Positions 36,736-46,035 of a DNA stretch of 64,000 nucleotides are shown here, piece after piece. Position 1 is the first letter of the stretch. Each line of letters begins with the position of its first letter. Position numbers and translations under genes: made by a program. Source of the stretch: Streptomyces sp. NBC_00510 (GTDB lineage Bacteria; Actinomycetota; Actinomycetes; Streptomycetales; Streptomycetaceae); the NCBI GenBank assembly GCA_036013505.1, contig CP107851.1:2976001-3040000 (forward strand). The letters run 5' to 3'. The notes under the pieces are model-generated. The model made no database searches, had not been told where the DNA came from, and saw nothing but the letters and a program-made list of their open reading frames with translations.

Positions 36736-37461
36736 ATGCTCCGGAAGTGGGTGCCGGCACTCGCCGCCGCACTGCTGGCGAGCGGCTGCGGCGGCGGGTC
36801 CGCCCCCGTCCGCACGGCTGCCGCGCAATCAGCGTCGACGGGACCCTCCGTGACCGCTCCGGACAGCACCTCGCCCGTCCCGGAGAGCACCGCGCCGTCG
36901 CCGTCCGCCGTGGAGCCGTCCGAGGCGGTGGTCACCGAGGACGGCACGCCGGCCGGCGCCCCCTCCGACGGCGCCGGTCCGTCCGGCGAACCGGACGGGG
37001 CGCCGGCGGGCGGCCCCCGGACGACGAGCTGCGGCACCCTGCCCGGCAGCGGCACCTTCACCAACCCGCTGCAGCTCGGCGTCGTCGACGGTCCCGTGGT
37101 CGCCGAGGGCTGCGCGCCGCTGACCCCGGGCTCGCCCTTCAACGTCCGGTACTTCTCGTTCACCCTGCCCACCGCGCCCGGCGCGGACGCGTACGCCGGA
37201 CCGTCGTTCACCCTCACCCAGGACGCGCTGGGGCCGGTGTACCCGGCCGTCGTCCTGCCCGGCGGGTGGGTCCTCAAGCACAGCCTGGGGTCCGGCTACT
37301 GGACGGGGACGGAGCCCTGGTTCACCGGCCGGTACCAGCCGATCGCCGACCTGGCGCCGGGCACCTACATCCTGCGCACGGAGAAGCTCGACTCGCCCCT
37401 GCACTCGCTGACCACGCCGGCCTACGACGTCGTCGTCGACCCCGGCGGCACGGTTGGCTAG
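36736..37461 (+). CDS. Putative lipoprotein
   Basis: This 241-residue exported protein has a type II signal with lipobox LLASGC (Cys at about residue 18), a long Ser/Thr/Pro-rich linker and a C-terminal domain with two Cys (TTSCGTLPGSGTFTNPLQLG, VAEGCAPLTPG) that looks beta-rich. I do not recognise the domain. GGAGGG six bases before ATG 36736 supports the start. It stands between treY and a VOC gene on the same strand. Confidence 0.75.
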   Translation: MLRKWVPALAAALLASGCGGGSAPVRTAAAQSASTGPSVTAPDSTSPVPESTAPSPSAVEPSEAVVTEDGTPAGAPSDGAGPSGEPDGAPAGGPRTTSCGTLPGSGTFTNPLQLGVVDGPVVAEGCAPLTPGSPFNVRYFSFTLPTAPGADAYAGPSFTLTQDALGPVYPAVVLPGGWVLKHSLGSGYWTGTEPWFTGRYQPIADLAPGTYILRTEKLDSPLHSLTTPAYDVVVDPGGTVG

Positions 37462-37531
37462 TCACTGACGGACCGTCAACCGCCGTGCGGCACGCCGTTG
37501 CTGCCCCCGCGGCGCACGACCGGGCGCACTG

Positions 37532-37537
37532 TACGGT
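37532..37537 (+). promoter_or_regulatory. -10 element TACGGT, leaderless start at 37545
   Basis: The hexamer ends seven bases before the ATG of the VOC gene, with no Shine-Dalgarno sequence between. Confidence 0.5.
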
Positions 37538-37544
37538 ATGCGGC

Positions 37545-38027
37545 ATGTATACCGATATTCCCTTCATCCCGCGTCTCGCCGGGGTGCACCACGTCACGCT
37601 GCCCGTCGGCGATCCGGCCCGGTCGGAGGCGTGGTACGAGCGGGTGCTGGGCCACCACCGGATCGCGGAGTTCACGGAGGGCGGCGCCTTCGCCGGCATC
37701 GCCATGGCCCACCCCGGCGGCGGACCCGTGCTGTGCCTGCGCCACGACCCCGCCCTCGCCGCCGCCTCCGCGGGCTTCGCGTGGTTCTCCCTGGGCGTCC
37801 CCGACCTCCCCGCGCTGGAGGCGCTGGCCGCCCGTCTGGACGCGCTCGGCGAACCGCGCGGCGCCGTCGTCCGCACCGCCCGCGGCTGGCTCCTCGCGCA
37901 GCTGCGCGACCCGGACGGCCACGAGTTGCGCTTCGCGACCGCCGACGAAGGGCCGCCGCCGTGCCGCGGGCAGGTCCTGCGCCTCGCGGGCGGCCGCGAG
38001 CCGGTGCTCCGGTCCCGCACCGCCTGA
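37545..38027 (+). CDS. VOC-superfamily (glyoxalase/dioxygenase-like) protein
   Basis: This 160-residue protein has two beta-alpha-beta-beta-beta units of the VOC fold. Likely metal ligands are His in GVHHVTLPV and Glu in DPDGHELRFA. The fold serves lyases, resistance proteins and dioxygenases; nothing here decides between them. The start is immediately preceded by a -10 element. Confidence 0.85.
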   Translation: MYTDIPFIPRLAGVHHVTLPVGDPARSEAWYERVLGHHRIAEFTEGGAFAGIAMAHPGGGPVLCLRHDPALAAASAGFAWFSLGVPDLPALEALAARLDALGEPRGAVVRTARGWLLAQLRDPDGHELRFATADEGPPPCRGQVLRLAGGREPVLRSRTA

Positions 38028-38059
38028 GCGACGCGGGCCGGACTGTCGGACCCCGCTGT

Positions 38060-38065
38060 TAGCGT
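38060..38065 (+). promoter_or_regulatory. -10 element TAGCGT, leaderless start at 38072
   Basis: The hexamer is followed by six bases and the ATG. Confidence 0.5.
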
Positions 38066-38071
38066 CCTGCC

Positions 38072-38608
38072 ATGGACGCCTCGGAAGCCCTGCTCATCCG
38101 CATCGAGAACGACCCGGTCGCGGCACAGCACCTCGCCTGGCCCGGTGACTTCGACATCACCCGCCGCGACCCGGTCGAGGACGTGCGCCTGCCCTCCGGC
38201 CTCGTGATGCGCCCCATAGCCGGCGACGGCGCCGGCGGCACGTTCTTCCTCTGCGGTGAGCCCGGCGACGCCGAGCGGCCCGTGGTGTACGCGGACTCCG
38301 AGGGGCAGGCGGCGCTGATCGGCGCGGACCTGGCGGAGGCGGTCGAGCTGATCGTGTCCTGCCCGATGTGGTGGCGGGACGTGGACTCGGGACTCCCCCG
38401 GGAGGAGCTGGAGTCCGAGGTGCGCGAGGACCACCCGGACCTGGACCGGCAGCGCGAAGAGGTGGCTGCGGCCCTCGGGCTGACGCTCCCTCCGGTCGAG
38501 GAGGTCGTCGCCCGGCTGCAGGCGACGGCTGCGCGCACGGCGCCGGACTTCCTGCCGTATGTGGACGACGACGATCACGAGCCGTACGAGCCGCTGTTCC
38601 GGCCCTGA
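38072..38608 (+). CDS. SUKH/SMI1-like hypothetical protein
   Basis: This 178-residue acidic protein resembles SMI1/KNR4 (SUKH) domains in the pattern IAGDGAGGTFFLCGEPGD, RPVVYADSEGQAALIGADLAEAVELIV and CPMWWRDV. SUKH proteins include immunity proteins of polymorphic toxins and general scaffolds; no toxin is adjacent. The C-terminus is an acidic DDDDHEPYEPLF tail. The family call is tentative. Confidence 0.7.
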   Translation: MDASEALLIRIENDPVAAQHLAWPGDFDITRRDPVEDVRLPSGLVMRPIAGDGAGGTFFLCGEPGDAERPVVYADSEGQAALIGADLAEAVELIVSCPMWWRDVDSGLPREELESEVREDHPDLDRQREEVAAALGLTLPPVEEVVARLQATAARTAPDFLPYVDDDDHEPYEPLFRP

Positions 38609-38635
38609 GGCCCAAAGGCCCGGCGCGGCCTCAGG
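38604..38635. terminator. Bidirectional terminator overlapping two stop codons
   Basis: CCTGAGGCC (38604-38612) pairs with GGCCTCAGG (38627-38635). The stem contains the stop codons of both convergent genes. Confidence 0.6.
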
Positions 38636-39185
38636 CGGTGGTGAGGCGGAAGCTCATCGCGCCGAAGGTGACCTGGTCGCCCGGGCGGACGGCGGCGGCA
38701 CCCATGACGCGGTGGCCGTTGACCCAGGTGCCGTTCATCGAACCGAGGTCGCGCAGGACCCACAGCCCGCCCTCGTGGCTGAGCTCGGCGTGGAAACGGG
38801 ACGTCGAGGAGTGGCTGAGCCGGAAGGTGCACGACAGGTCCCGGCCGATCCGCACCGGGAAGGGGCCGGGGGCGGGCAGCAGCAGGGGCGGCAGCTGCTG
38901 GACGGCCCAGGCCTGCCGCATGCGGGCGCGGAAGGCCGACGTCTTGGTGACGGCGCGGACGATCGAACCGGTCAGCCGGGCCCAACGCCCCTGTCCGGGC
39001 GGCAGGTCGGCGACGAGGGCGGCCAACTCGTCGGAGTGGCGGGCCGTGAGCGCGAGTCCCATGCGGCGCACGAAGGTGTCGTGCGACAGCCGCCCGTCGA
39101 CGGCCCCCTCGCGGAGTACCTCGATGGCGCGCTCGCGTTCGGCGTCCGTGGGACGCGCCGGGTGCGTGGGGAACTCATAGCTCAC
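38631..39185 (-). CDS. DUF1707 and FHA domain protein
   Basis: This 184-residue protein has an N-terminal DUF1707 domain (RPTDAERERAIEVLREG, GRLSHDTFVRRM) and a C-terminal FHA domain with the phosphothreonine-binding IGRDLSCTFRLSHSSTSRFHAEL and SMNGTWVNGHRV. It should bind a phosphorylated protein, probably a substrate of a Ser/Thr kinase. The start is GTG 39185; GACAAT lies seven bases upstream, so this mRNA may also be leaderless. Confidence 0.9.
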   Translation of the reverse strand: MSYEFPTHPARPTDAERERAIEVLREGAVDGRLSHDTFVRRMGLALTARHSDELAALVADLPPGQGRWARLTGSIVRAVTKTSAFRARMRQAWAVQQLPPLLLPAPGPFPVRIGRDLSCTFRLSHSSTSRFHAELSHEGGLWVLRDLGSMNGTWVNGHRVMGAAAVRPGDQVTFGAMSFRLTTA

Positions 39186-39325
39186 CTGCGTGATTGTCGG
39201 GCCGCGGAGGCCGGGGTGTCCAGAAGGTGCGGCCCGTGCGGCGCCGCCCTTAATTGCGTGGACGCCGCGGAGGCCGGATGGCTACGGTGGGCGCACGCCC
39301 TTGACCGAGGAAGGAGGCGGAAGCC

Positions 39326-39385
39326 ATGTGCCTGTTCACCGTTCCGCGCTCCCGCCCCGTTGTCCGCAGGGCGTACTCCGTCTGA
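39326..39385 (+). CDS. Possible 19-residue leader peptide
   Basis: A very strong ribosome-binding site (GAGGAAGGAGGCGG, 39307-39320) lies five bases before an ATG that opens a 19-codon ORF with the product MCLFTVPRSRPVVRRAYSV. The ORF ends 38 bases before the GNAT gene and is rich in Arg and Val. A TACGGT -10-like element lies near 39283. Such a site with no long ORF of its own suggests a translated leader that controls the next gene. Expression is not shown. Confidence 0.5.
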   Translation: MCLFTVPRSRPVVRRAYSV

Positions 39386-39423
39386 CCGGGAGCGCTCCGC
39401 TCTTCCGTGAGGACTTCTCCTTC

Positions 39424-40332
39424 ATGACCGATCTGGTCTTCCGCCCGCTCGTCGCGGGCGAATCGCATCTCTTCCACTCCCTGACCCCCGAGGACCACGG
39501 CCTGGTCGGCCGGTCCCTGATGGGTCACTCCTACGTCATGACCGACGAGGGCGGCGAGTACCGCCCCGACTGGACGTGGGTGGCCCTGCGCGACGGCGTC
39601 GTGGTCGCCCGCGCGGCCTGGTGGGCCGCTCCGGCCGACGACAAGCCGATAGCGCTCGACTGGTTCGACTTCACCGACGCCGACGCGGCCGTGCAGCTGC
39701 TGCGGACGGCGCCGCTCAAGGCCGAGTACGAGCTGGTGCTGCCGCCCGGCTGGCGGGAGCGGCGCGAGGTCCGCGAGGCCGCCCAGTCCCGCATCGACGC
39801 GGCGATCGTCTCCGGCATGGAGCTGCTCGTCGAACGCTACCGCTACGTCTGGACCCCCGAGTGCGGGCTGCCCGAGCGCACCGGACGGCTCGAGTACCGG
39901 CCGGAGCCGGACGACGCCGTGATCCTGGACGTACTGAGGCGCATCGGGGTCGGCAGCCTCGACGCGCACACCCGCCGCATGGTGCGGCTGCACGGCCCGG
40001 ACGCGGCCGCCCGCGAGGAGCTGGAGTTCCTCAACTGGCTGCAGTCGCCCCGCGAGTGGTGGCGCCTTGCGTACACCCCGCAGGGCGAGCTCGCCGGCAT
40101 CCAGGTGCCGGGGCGCAACCCGGGTGCGTTCTGCGTCGGCTTCATCGGTGTCCTGCCGGAGCAGCGCGGCCACGGCTACGCCTACGACCTGCTGGTCGAG
40201 TGCACGCACGACCTGGCCGGACACGGCGCCGAGCGGATCGCCGCCGCCACCGACCAGGGCAACGCGCCGATGGCGGCGCACTTCGCCAAGGCGGGTTATC
40301 CGGTCGCCGGGGAGCGCGTCAACCTGGTGTGA
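39424..40332 (+). CDS. GNAT-family N-acetyltransferase
   Basis: This 302-residue protein has a C-terminal GNAT domain with the acetyl-CoA loop VLPEQRGHGYAYDLL and the family ending AATDQGNAPMAAHFAKAGY. The N-terminal half may be a degenerate second GNAT domain. Substrate unknown. I start at ATG 39424, where the family pattern TDLVFRPLVAGE begins. A short translated ORF lies just upstream. Confidence 0.88.
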   Translation: MTDLVFRPLVAGESHLFHSLTPEDHGLVGRSLMGHSYVMTDEGGEYRPDWTWVALRDGVVVARAAWWAAPADDKPIALDWFDFTDADAAVQLLRTAPLKAEYELVLPPGWRERREVREAAQSRIDAAIVSGMELLVERYRYVWTPECGLPERTGRLEYRPEPDDAVILDVLRRIGVGSLDAHTRRMVRLHGPDAAAREELEFLNWLQSPREWWRLAYTPQGELAGIQVPGRNPGAFCVGFIGVLPEQRGHGYAYDLLVECTHDLAGHGAERIAAATDQGNAPMAAHFAKAGYPVAGERVNLV

Positions 40333-40351
40333 CCCCCGGACGGCGGGCAGC

Positions 40352-42118
<1,767 letters not shown>

Positions 42119-42119
42119 T

Positions 42120-42125
42120 TACCCT
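42120..42125 (+). promoter_or_regulatory. -10 element TACCCT, leaderless start at 42132
   Basis: The hexamer begins just after the treZ stop and is followed by six bases and a GTG. Confidence 0.5.
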
Positions 42126-42131
42126 GATCGG

Positions 42132-42269
42132 GTGACGACCGACGACGAGCCCCGCGCGATCTGCGTCCACTGCGGCGACCCGACCGAGTACCCCGACTCT
42201 CAGCCGGGCCCGACCCTCTGCCCGGTCTGCGCCTGGCACGAGGCCCAGCGCACGGCCTGCAGCGGCTGA
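42132..42269 (+). CDS. 45-residue zinc-ribbon protein
   Basis: This small protein starts at GTG 42132, directly after treZ. It has two CxxC knuckles, ICVHCGDP and LCPVCAWHE, separated by 18 residues, which would bind one zinc ion. The spacing matches treble-clef/zinc-ribbon folds seen in many tiny actinobacterial proteins. It has its own -10 element six bases before the start and is convergent with the PPK2 gene, 19 bases away. Function unknown. Confidence 0.7.
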   Translation: MTTDDEPRAICVHCGDPTEYPDSQPGPTLCPVCAWHEAQRTACSG

Positions 42270-42288
42270 GCCGCGCGGCCCGGTGGGG

Positions 42289-43167
42289 TCAGTCCTCCAG
42301 CAGCAGCTTGCGGGCGACCTCGACGTCGAAGGACGCGGGCGGGCACACCGGGTCTATCAGGTCGAGGTGCTCCATCAGCAGCCGCCCGACGGCCCAGTTC
42401 CGGTACCACTTGCGGTCGGCGGGGACGACGTACCAGGGCGCGGCCTCCGTGGAGCAGCGGCCGAGCACGTCCTCGTACGCCTCCTGGTACGAGGGCCACA
42501 TCGCCCGGTCCTCCAGGTCGCCGGGGCGGAACTTCCAGTGCTTGCAGGGGTCGTCCAGCCGGTCCAGCAGGCGGGTGCGCTGCTCGTCGCGGCTGATGTG
42601 CAGGAAGACCTTGACGACGCTGACGCCGTCGTCGGCGAGCGAGGCCTCGAAGGAGTTGATGGTCTCGCAGCGCTCCTCCCACACCGAGCGCGGTGCCCGG
42701 CCCCTGACCCGCGGCACGAGGACGTCCTCGTAGTGGGAGCGGTCGAAGACGCCTATCCGCCCGCGACCGGGCAGGGCCCGCTCGACGCGCCACAGGAAGT
42801 GGTGGGCCTGTTCCTCCGCCGTCGGGGCCTTGAAGGCGGTGATCCGGCACCCCGCGGGGTCGAGCAGGCTCGCGAGGTGCCGCACCGAGCCGCCCTTGCC
42901 CGAGGTGTCCATGCCCTGGAGGACGACGAGGACCGAACGCGGGTCGCCCGCCGTGCTCTGCGCGAAGAGCCGCTCCTGCAGCGCCGTGATCCGGTCCCGT
43001 GCGTACGGCACGCACGCCAGCGCCTCGGCCTTGCCCGCCGGACCGCCCGGCGTGGCGCGCGGGTCGTACGACCGCAGCCGCACGGGGCCGCCGCCCGACG
43101 GGACCCGCAGCTTCGCGCGCAGCCCGGGCCTGGTTCCGGATGCGGTGTCCGGGCTCCGCTTCGTCAC
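42289..43167 (-). CDS. Polyphosphate kinase 2 (PPK2) family
   Basis: This 292-residue single-domain PPK2 transfers phosphate from polyphosphate to a nucleotide. It has the Walker A VLQGMDTSGKGG, Walker B FDRSHYEDVL and the lid-like RPGDLEDRAMWPSYQEAYE with PWYVVPADRKWYRN. The exact class (ADP, AMP or GDP preference) is not decided here. GTG 43167 is chosen with GGAGGGAGG just upstream; the longer frame is unlike the family. Confidence 0.93.
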   Translation of the reverse strand: MTKRSPDTASGTRPGLRAKLRVPSGGGPVRLRSYDPRATPGGPAGKAEALACVPYARDRITALQERLFAQSTAGDPRSVLVVLQGMDTSGKGGSVRHLASLLDPAGCRITAFKAPTAEEQAHHFLWRVERALPGRGRIGVFDRSHYEDVLVPRVRGRAPRSVWEERCETINSFEASLADDGVSVVKVFLHISRDEQRTRLLDRLDDPCKHWKFRPGDLEDRAMWPSYQEAYEDVLGRCSTEAAPWYVVPADRKWYRNWAVGRLLMEHLDLIDPVCPPASFDVEVARKLLLED

Positions 43168-43318
43168 CGCGCCTCCCTCCGGGGGACCCTCCCCGCTCCC
43201 CGCGGGCTCCGGTCCGGTGATCCGAGGGTGCGCCGGATCCCCCGGCGCCGCCAACGCGGCCGGGGGCCACGGGTGTCACGGGTGTCACGGCCCGGGCGCC
43301 GCGCGCACCGCAGGGGGC

Positions 43319-44422
43319 TCAGGCCTCCGGGGTGGCGAGGCGCTTGGCGTCGCGGGCGAGGGCGGTGAGGCGGGAGATGGCCCGGAAGTACTTCTTGCGG
43401 TAGCCGCCGGCGAGCATCTCCTCGCTGAAGATGCCGTCGAAGGGCCGGCCTGAGGCCATGACGGGGACCTCGCGGTCGTAGAGCCGGTCGGCCAGGACGA
43501 CCAGGCGCAGCGCGGTGGCCTGGTCCTCCACGGGGTGGACGCCGCGCAGGAAGACCGCCTCGACGCCGTCGCAGAGCGCGCCGTAGCGGCTGGGGTGGAC
43601 CCGGGCGAGGTGGGCGAGGAGGGCGCCGAAGTCGTCAAGGGAGGCGCCCGGGGTGCGGCCCGCGGCAGCGGTGACCTGCTCGTCTGTGTACGGCGCGGGG
43701 GCTTGCGGGAGGCCGCGGTGGCGGTAGTCCTCGCCGTCGATGCGCAGCGACCGGAAGCGGGCGGACAGGCCCTGGATCTCGCGCATGAAGTCGGCGGCCG
43801 CGAACCGGCCCTCGCCGAGCTTGCCGGGCAGGGTGTTGGAGGTCGCGGCCAGCTTCACCCCGGCGTCGGCCAGCTTGCCCAGCAGGGTCGAGACGAGCAC
43901 GGTGTCGCCGGGGTCGTCGAGTTCGAACTCGTCGATGCAGACCACCCGGTGCCCGCTGAGCGCCTGCACGGCCTGCTGGAAGCCGAGGGCGCCGACGAGG
44001 TTGGTCAGCTCCACGAAGGTGCCGAAGGCCTTCTGCTCGCGCGGCGCGGGCGTGGCGTGCCACAGCGAGGCGAGCAGGTGGGTCTTGCCCACGCCGTAGC
44101 CCCCGTCGAGGTAGACCCCGCCGGGGCCGGCCGGGGCGGCGGGGGCGGCCTGACGCCGGAACCAGCGCTTGCGCCCGCCGTCGGCGGGGGCGCCCAGCCC
44201 CTCCGCGAAGGCCCGCAGCGTGCCGACGGCCTCGGCCTGGCTCGGCTGCTTCGGGTCCGGGAGGTAGGTGTCGAACCGTACGGAGTCGAAGCGCGGCGGC
44301 GGCACCATCTCGGCCACCAGCCGGTCCACCGGGACGTGCGGCTCACGTCCGCTCAGCGAGACGGGCGGCGTCCCGCCGGGTATCGGGCTGGTTTCTTGCG
44401 CGGCGGCGAAGGACGAGGACAC
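43319..44422 (-). CDS. zapE: AFG1/ZapE-type AAA ATPase
   Basis: This 367-residue ATPase belongs to the AFG1/ZapE family. It has VYLDGGYGVGKTHLLAS (Walker A), VVCIDEFELDDPGD (Walker B) and the family motif TSNTLPGKLGEGRFAA. ZapE acts at the division ring in proteobacteria; in Actinobacteria its role is less clear. The start is GTG 44422 with GGAG four bases upstream and a TAGGCT -10 eight bases upstream, so the leader is minimal. It is divergent from the RibD-like gene. Confidence 0.9.
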   Translation of the reverse strand: MSSSFAAAQETSPIPGGTPPVSLSGREPHVPVDRLVAEMVPPPRFDSVRFDTYLPDPKQPSQAEAVGTLRAFAEGLGAPADGGRKRWFRRQAAPAAPAGPGGVYLDGGYGVGKTHLLASLWHATPAPREQKAFGTFVELTNLVGALGFQQAVQALSGHRVVCIDEFELDDPGDTVLVSTLLGKLADAGVKLAATSNTLPGKLGEGRFAAADFMREIQGLSARFRSLRIDGEDYRHRGLPQAPAPYTDEQVTAAAGRTPGASLDDFGALLAHLARVHPSRYGALCDGVEAVFLRGVHPVEDQATALRLVVLADRLYDREVPVMASGRPFDGIFSEEMLAGGYRKKYFRAISRLTALARDAKRLATPEA

Positions 44423-44430
44423 AGCACTCC

Positions 44431-44436
44431 AGCCTA
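44431..44436 (-). promoter_or_regulatory. -10 element TAGGCT of the zapE gene
   Basis: The hexamer lies eight bases before the GTG start of the ATPase gene. Confidence 0.45.
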
Positions 44437-44508
44437 GTGCCTCGCCGGTGGTCCCCTCGCCGCCGTGTGGCCGACCCCACTGCGTGGAGGGCGTGGAAGA
44501 CTGCAGCC

Positions 44509-45285
44509 ATGCGCCGCCTCTTCCCCGCCCCCGCGACCGCTGCCGCACCGGCACCCGCCGAGACCCTGGACACGCCGGAGGCGCTGGCCGACGCCTACGC
44601 GTACCCGGAACCCGCGGGCGGGGCGCCCTGGCTGCGCGCGAACATGGTGTCGTCGCTGGACGGAGCGGCCCGGCACGACGGGCGCTCCCAGCCGCTGTCC
44701 TCGGACGCCGACATGCGGGTGTTCGGGGTGCTGCGGGCCCTGGCCGACGTGGTGGTCGTCGGCGCGGAGACGGTGCGGCAGGAGGGCTACCGCCCGGCGC
44801 GCGCCCGGGAGGCCTTCGCGGACCGCAGGGCCGCGGCGGGGCAGGGCCCGGCCGCCGCGATCGCCGTGGTGAGCGCCCGGCTCGACCTGGACTTCTCGCT
44901 GCCCCTGTTCACCGAGCCGCTGGTGCCGACCCTCCTGCTGACCGGCGAGGACGCCCCGGCCGACCGGGTCGCGGCGGCCGAGAAGGCGGGGGCGCGGGTC
45001 GTCCGGGCCGGCTCGGGCACGGGCGTGGAGCCGGCGCGCGTGGTGCGCGAACTGGCCGCGCTGGGGCTGCGCCGGATGCTGACCGAGGGCGGGCCGCGGC
45101 TGCTCGCCCAGTTCGCCGCGGCCGGGGTGGTCGACGAGCTGTGCCTGACGATCGCCCCGCTGCTGACCGCCGGTGACGCCATGCGCATCATGAACGGGCC
45201 CGGCATCACCGACCCCGTCCGTTACACCCCGGTGTCGATCCTGGAGGAGGACGGCTTCCTGTTCACCCGCTACGTACGCGGCTGA
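44509..45285 (+). CDS. Pyrimidine reductase family (RibD C-terminal) protein
   Basis: This 258-residue protein has the DHFR-like RibD C-terminal fold: PWLRANMVSSLDGA, VFGVLRALADVVVVGAETVR and MLTEGGPRLLAQFAAAG. It should reduce a riboflavin-pathway pyrimidine or a similar substrate with NADPH. The deaminase domain of RibD is absent, so it may be a specialised reductase. AAGACT lies six bases before ATG 44509, suggesting a leaderless mRNA. Confidence 0.88.
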   Translation: MRRLFPAPATAAAPAPAETLDTPEALADAYAYPEPAGGAPWLRANMVSSLDGAARHDGRSQPLSSDADMRVFGVLRALADVVVVGAETVRQEGYRPARAREAFADRRAAAGQGPAAAIAVVSARLDLDFSLPLFTEPLVPTLLLTGEDAPADRVAAAEKAGARVVRAGSGTGVEPARVVRELAALGLRRMLTEGGPRLLAQFAAAGVVDELCLTIAPLLTAGDAMRIMNGPGITDPVRYTPVSILEEDGFLFTRYVRG

Positions 45286-45482
45286 CCGGCCCCCCGGTGC
45301 GACCGGGACCGGCCACCGGCCGCCCGCGCCACCGGCCTCACCCGGATGGCGCCGATTGCCCGCCCCGCACTTGTCCGCGTGCCACGGCCCGGGAACGGAT
45401 GTCCCCGCGTGCCCCGCGCCCGGACGGGGCAGGATGGTTTCCGTGGCAGGCCCGACGGCCCGCGAGAGAGAAGGACGCGTCC

Positions 45483-45956
45483 GTGTTCACGACCGTACTC
45501 ATGATCGAGCAGCCGCTCGTCCCCGCCGATGTGGAACTGGTCACCACGCTCCACGGTGACGAGCCCGTCTCCTTCGTCGTCCTGATGCAGCCACGGGGCG
45601 ACCAGGACCGGCTGCTGCGGGCCATCGACGACGTCGCCCTCGGCGAACTCGACAAAGCCGTCCACGAGCGCGAGCGCCCGGAGGGCGACAAGGCCCTGAT
45701 GCCCGCCGAGCGCGCGCTGAGCCACAGCCTGACCGCCCTGCGCGAGGCGGGCTGCGAGGCGGTGGGCGAGGTGGTCGAGCGGCACCCCATCGAGCTGATG
45801 AAGTCGGTGGTCGAGCAGACCCACGCCGACGAGGTGATCGTGCTGACCGCCCCGCACCTGGTGGAGGAGTTCTTCCACCGTGACTGGACCTCCCGGGCCC
45901 GGCACAAGGTCGGCGTGCCGGTGCTGAAGCTGTTCGCCCACAACGCGGAGGACTGA
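45483..45956 (+). CDS. Conserved hypothetical protein, USP-like fold
   Basis: This 157-residue protein opens with FTTVLMIEQPLVPADVELV and carries FVVLMQPRGDQDR, EVVERHPIELMKSVVEQTHADEVIVLT and WTSRARHKVGVPVLKLF, which fit a Rossmann-like USP/HUP fold. Homologues have been mislabelled as indole-3-glycerol phosphate synthase in databases; it shows no such active site. AAGGA lies eight bases before GTG 45483. It precedes murC on the same strand. Confidence 0.8.
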   Translation: MFTTVLMIEQPLVPADVELVTTLHGDEPVSFVVLMQPRGDQDRLLRAIDDVALGELDKAVHERERPEGDKALMPAERALSHSLTALREAGCEAVGEVVERHPIELMKSVVEQTHADEVIVLTAPHLVEEFFHRDWTSRARHKVGVPVLKLFAHNAED

Positions 45957-46035
45957 GCGGACGCCGTGTCCCCGACTGGTGGAAGAATCGGGGACGGCCG
46001 ACGACCGACCTCGTGAGTTCCAGGGAGCACCTCGC

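Noticed and set aside
34575..37544. A frame of more than 900 codons running through treY and the lipoprotein before the VOC gene
   Set aside because: It is out of frame with two well-recognised proteins and is Arg/Ala-rich; only the part from 37545 (the VOC gene) is coding.
43256..43290. CACGGGTGT direct repeats before PPK2
   Set aside because: Only two or three short copies between genes; no sign of a mobile element or regulatory array.
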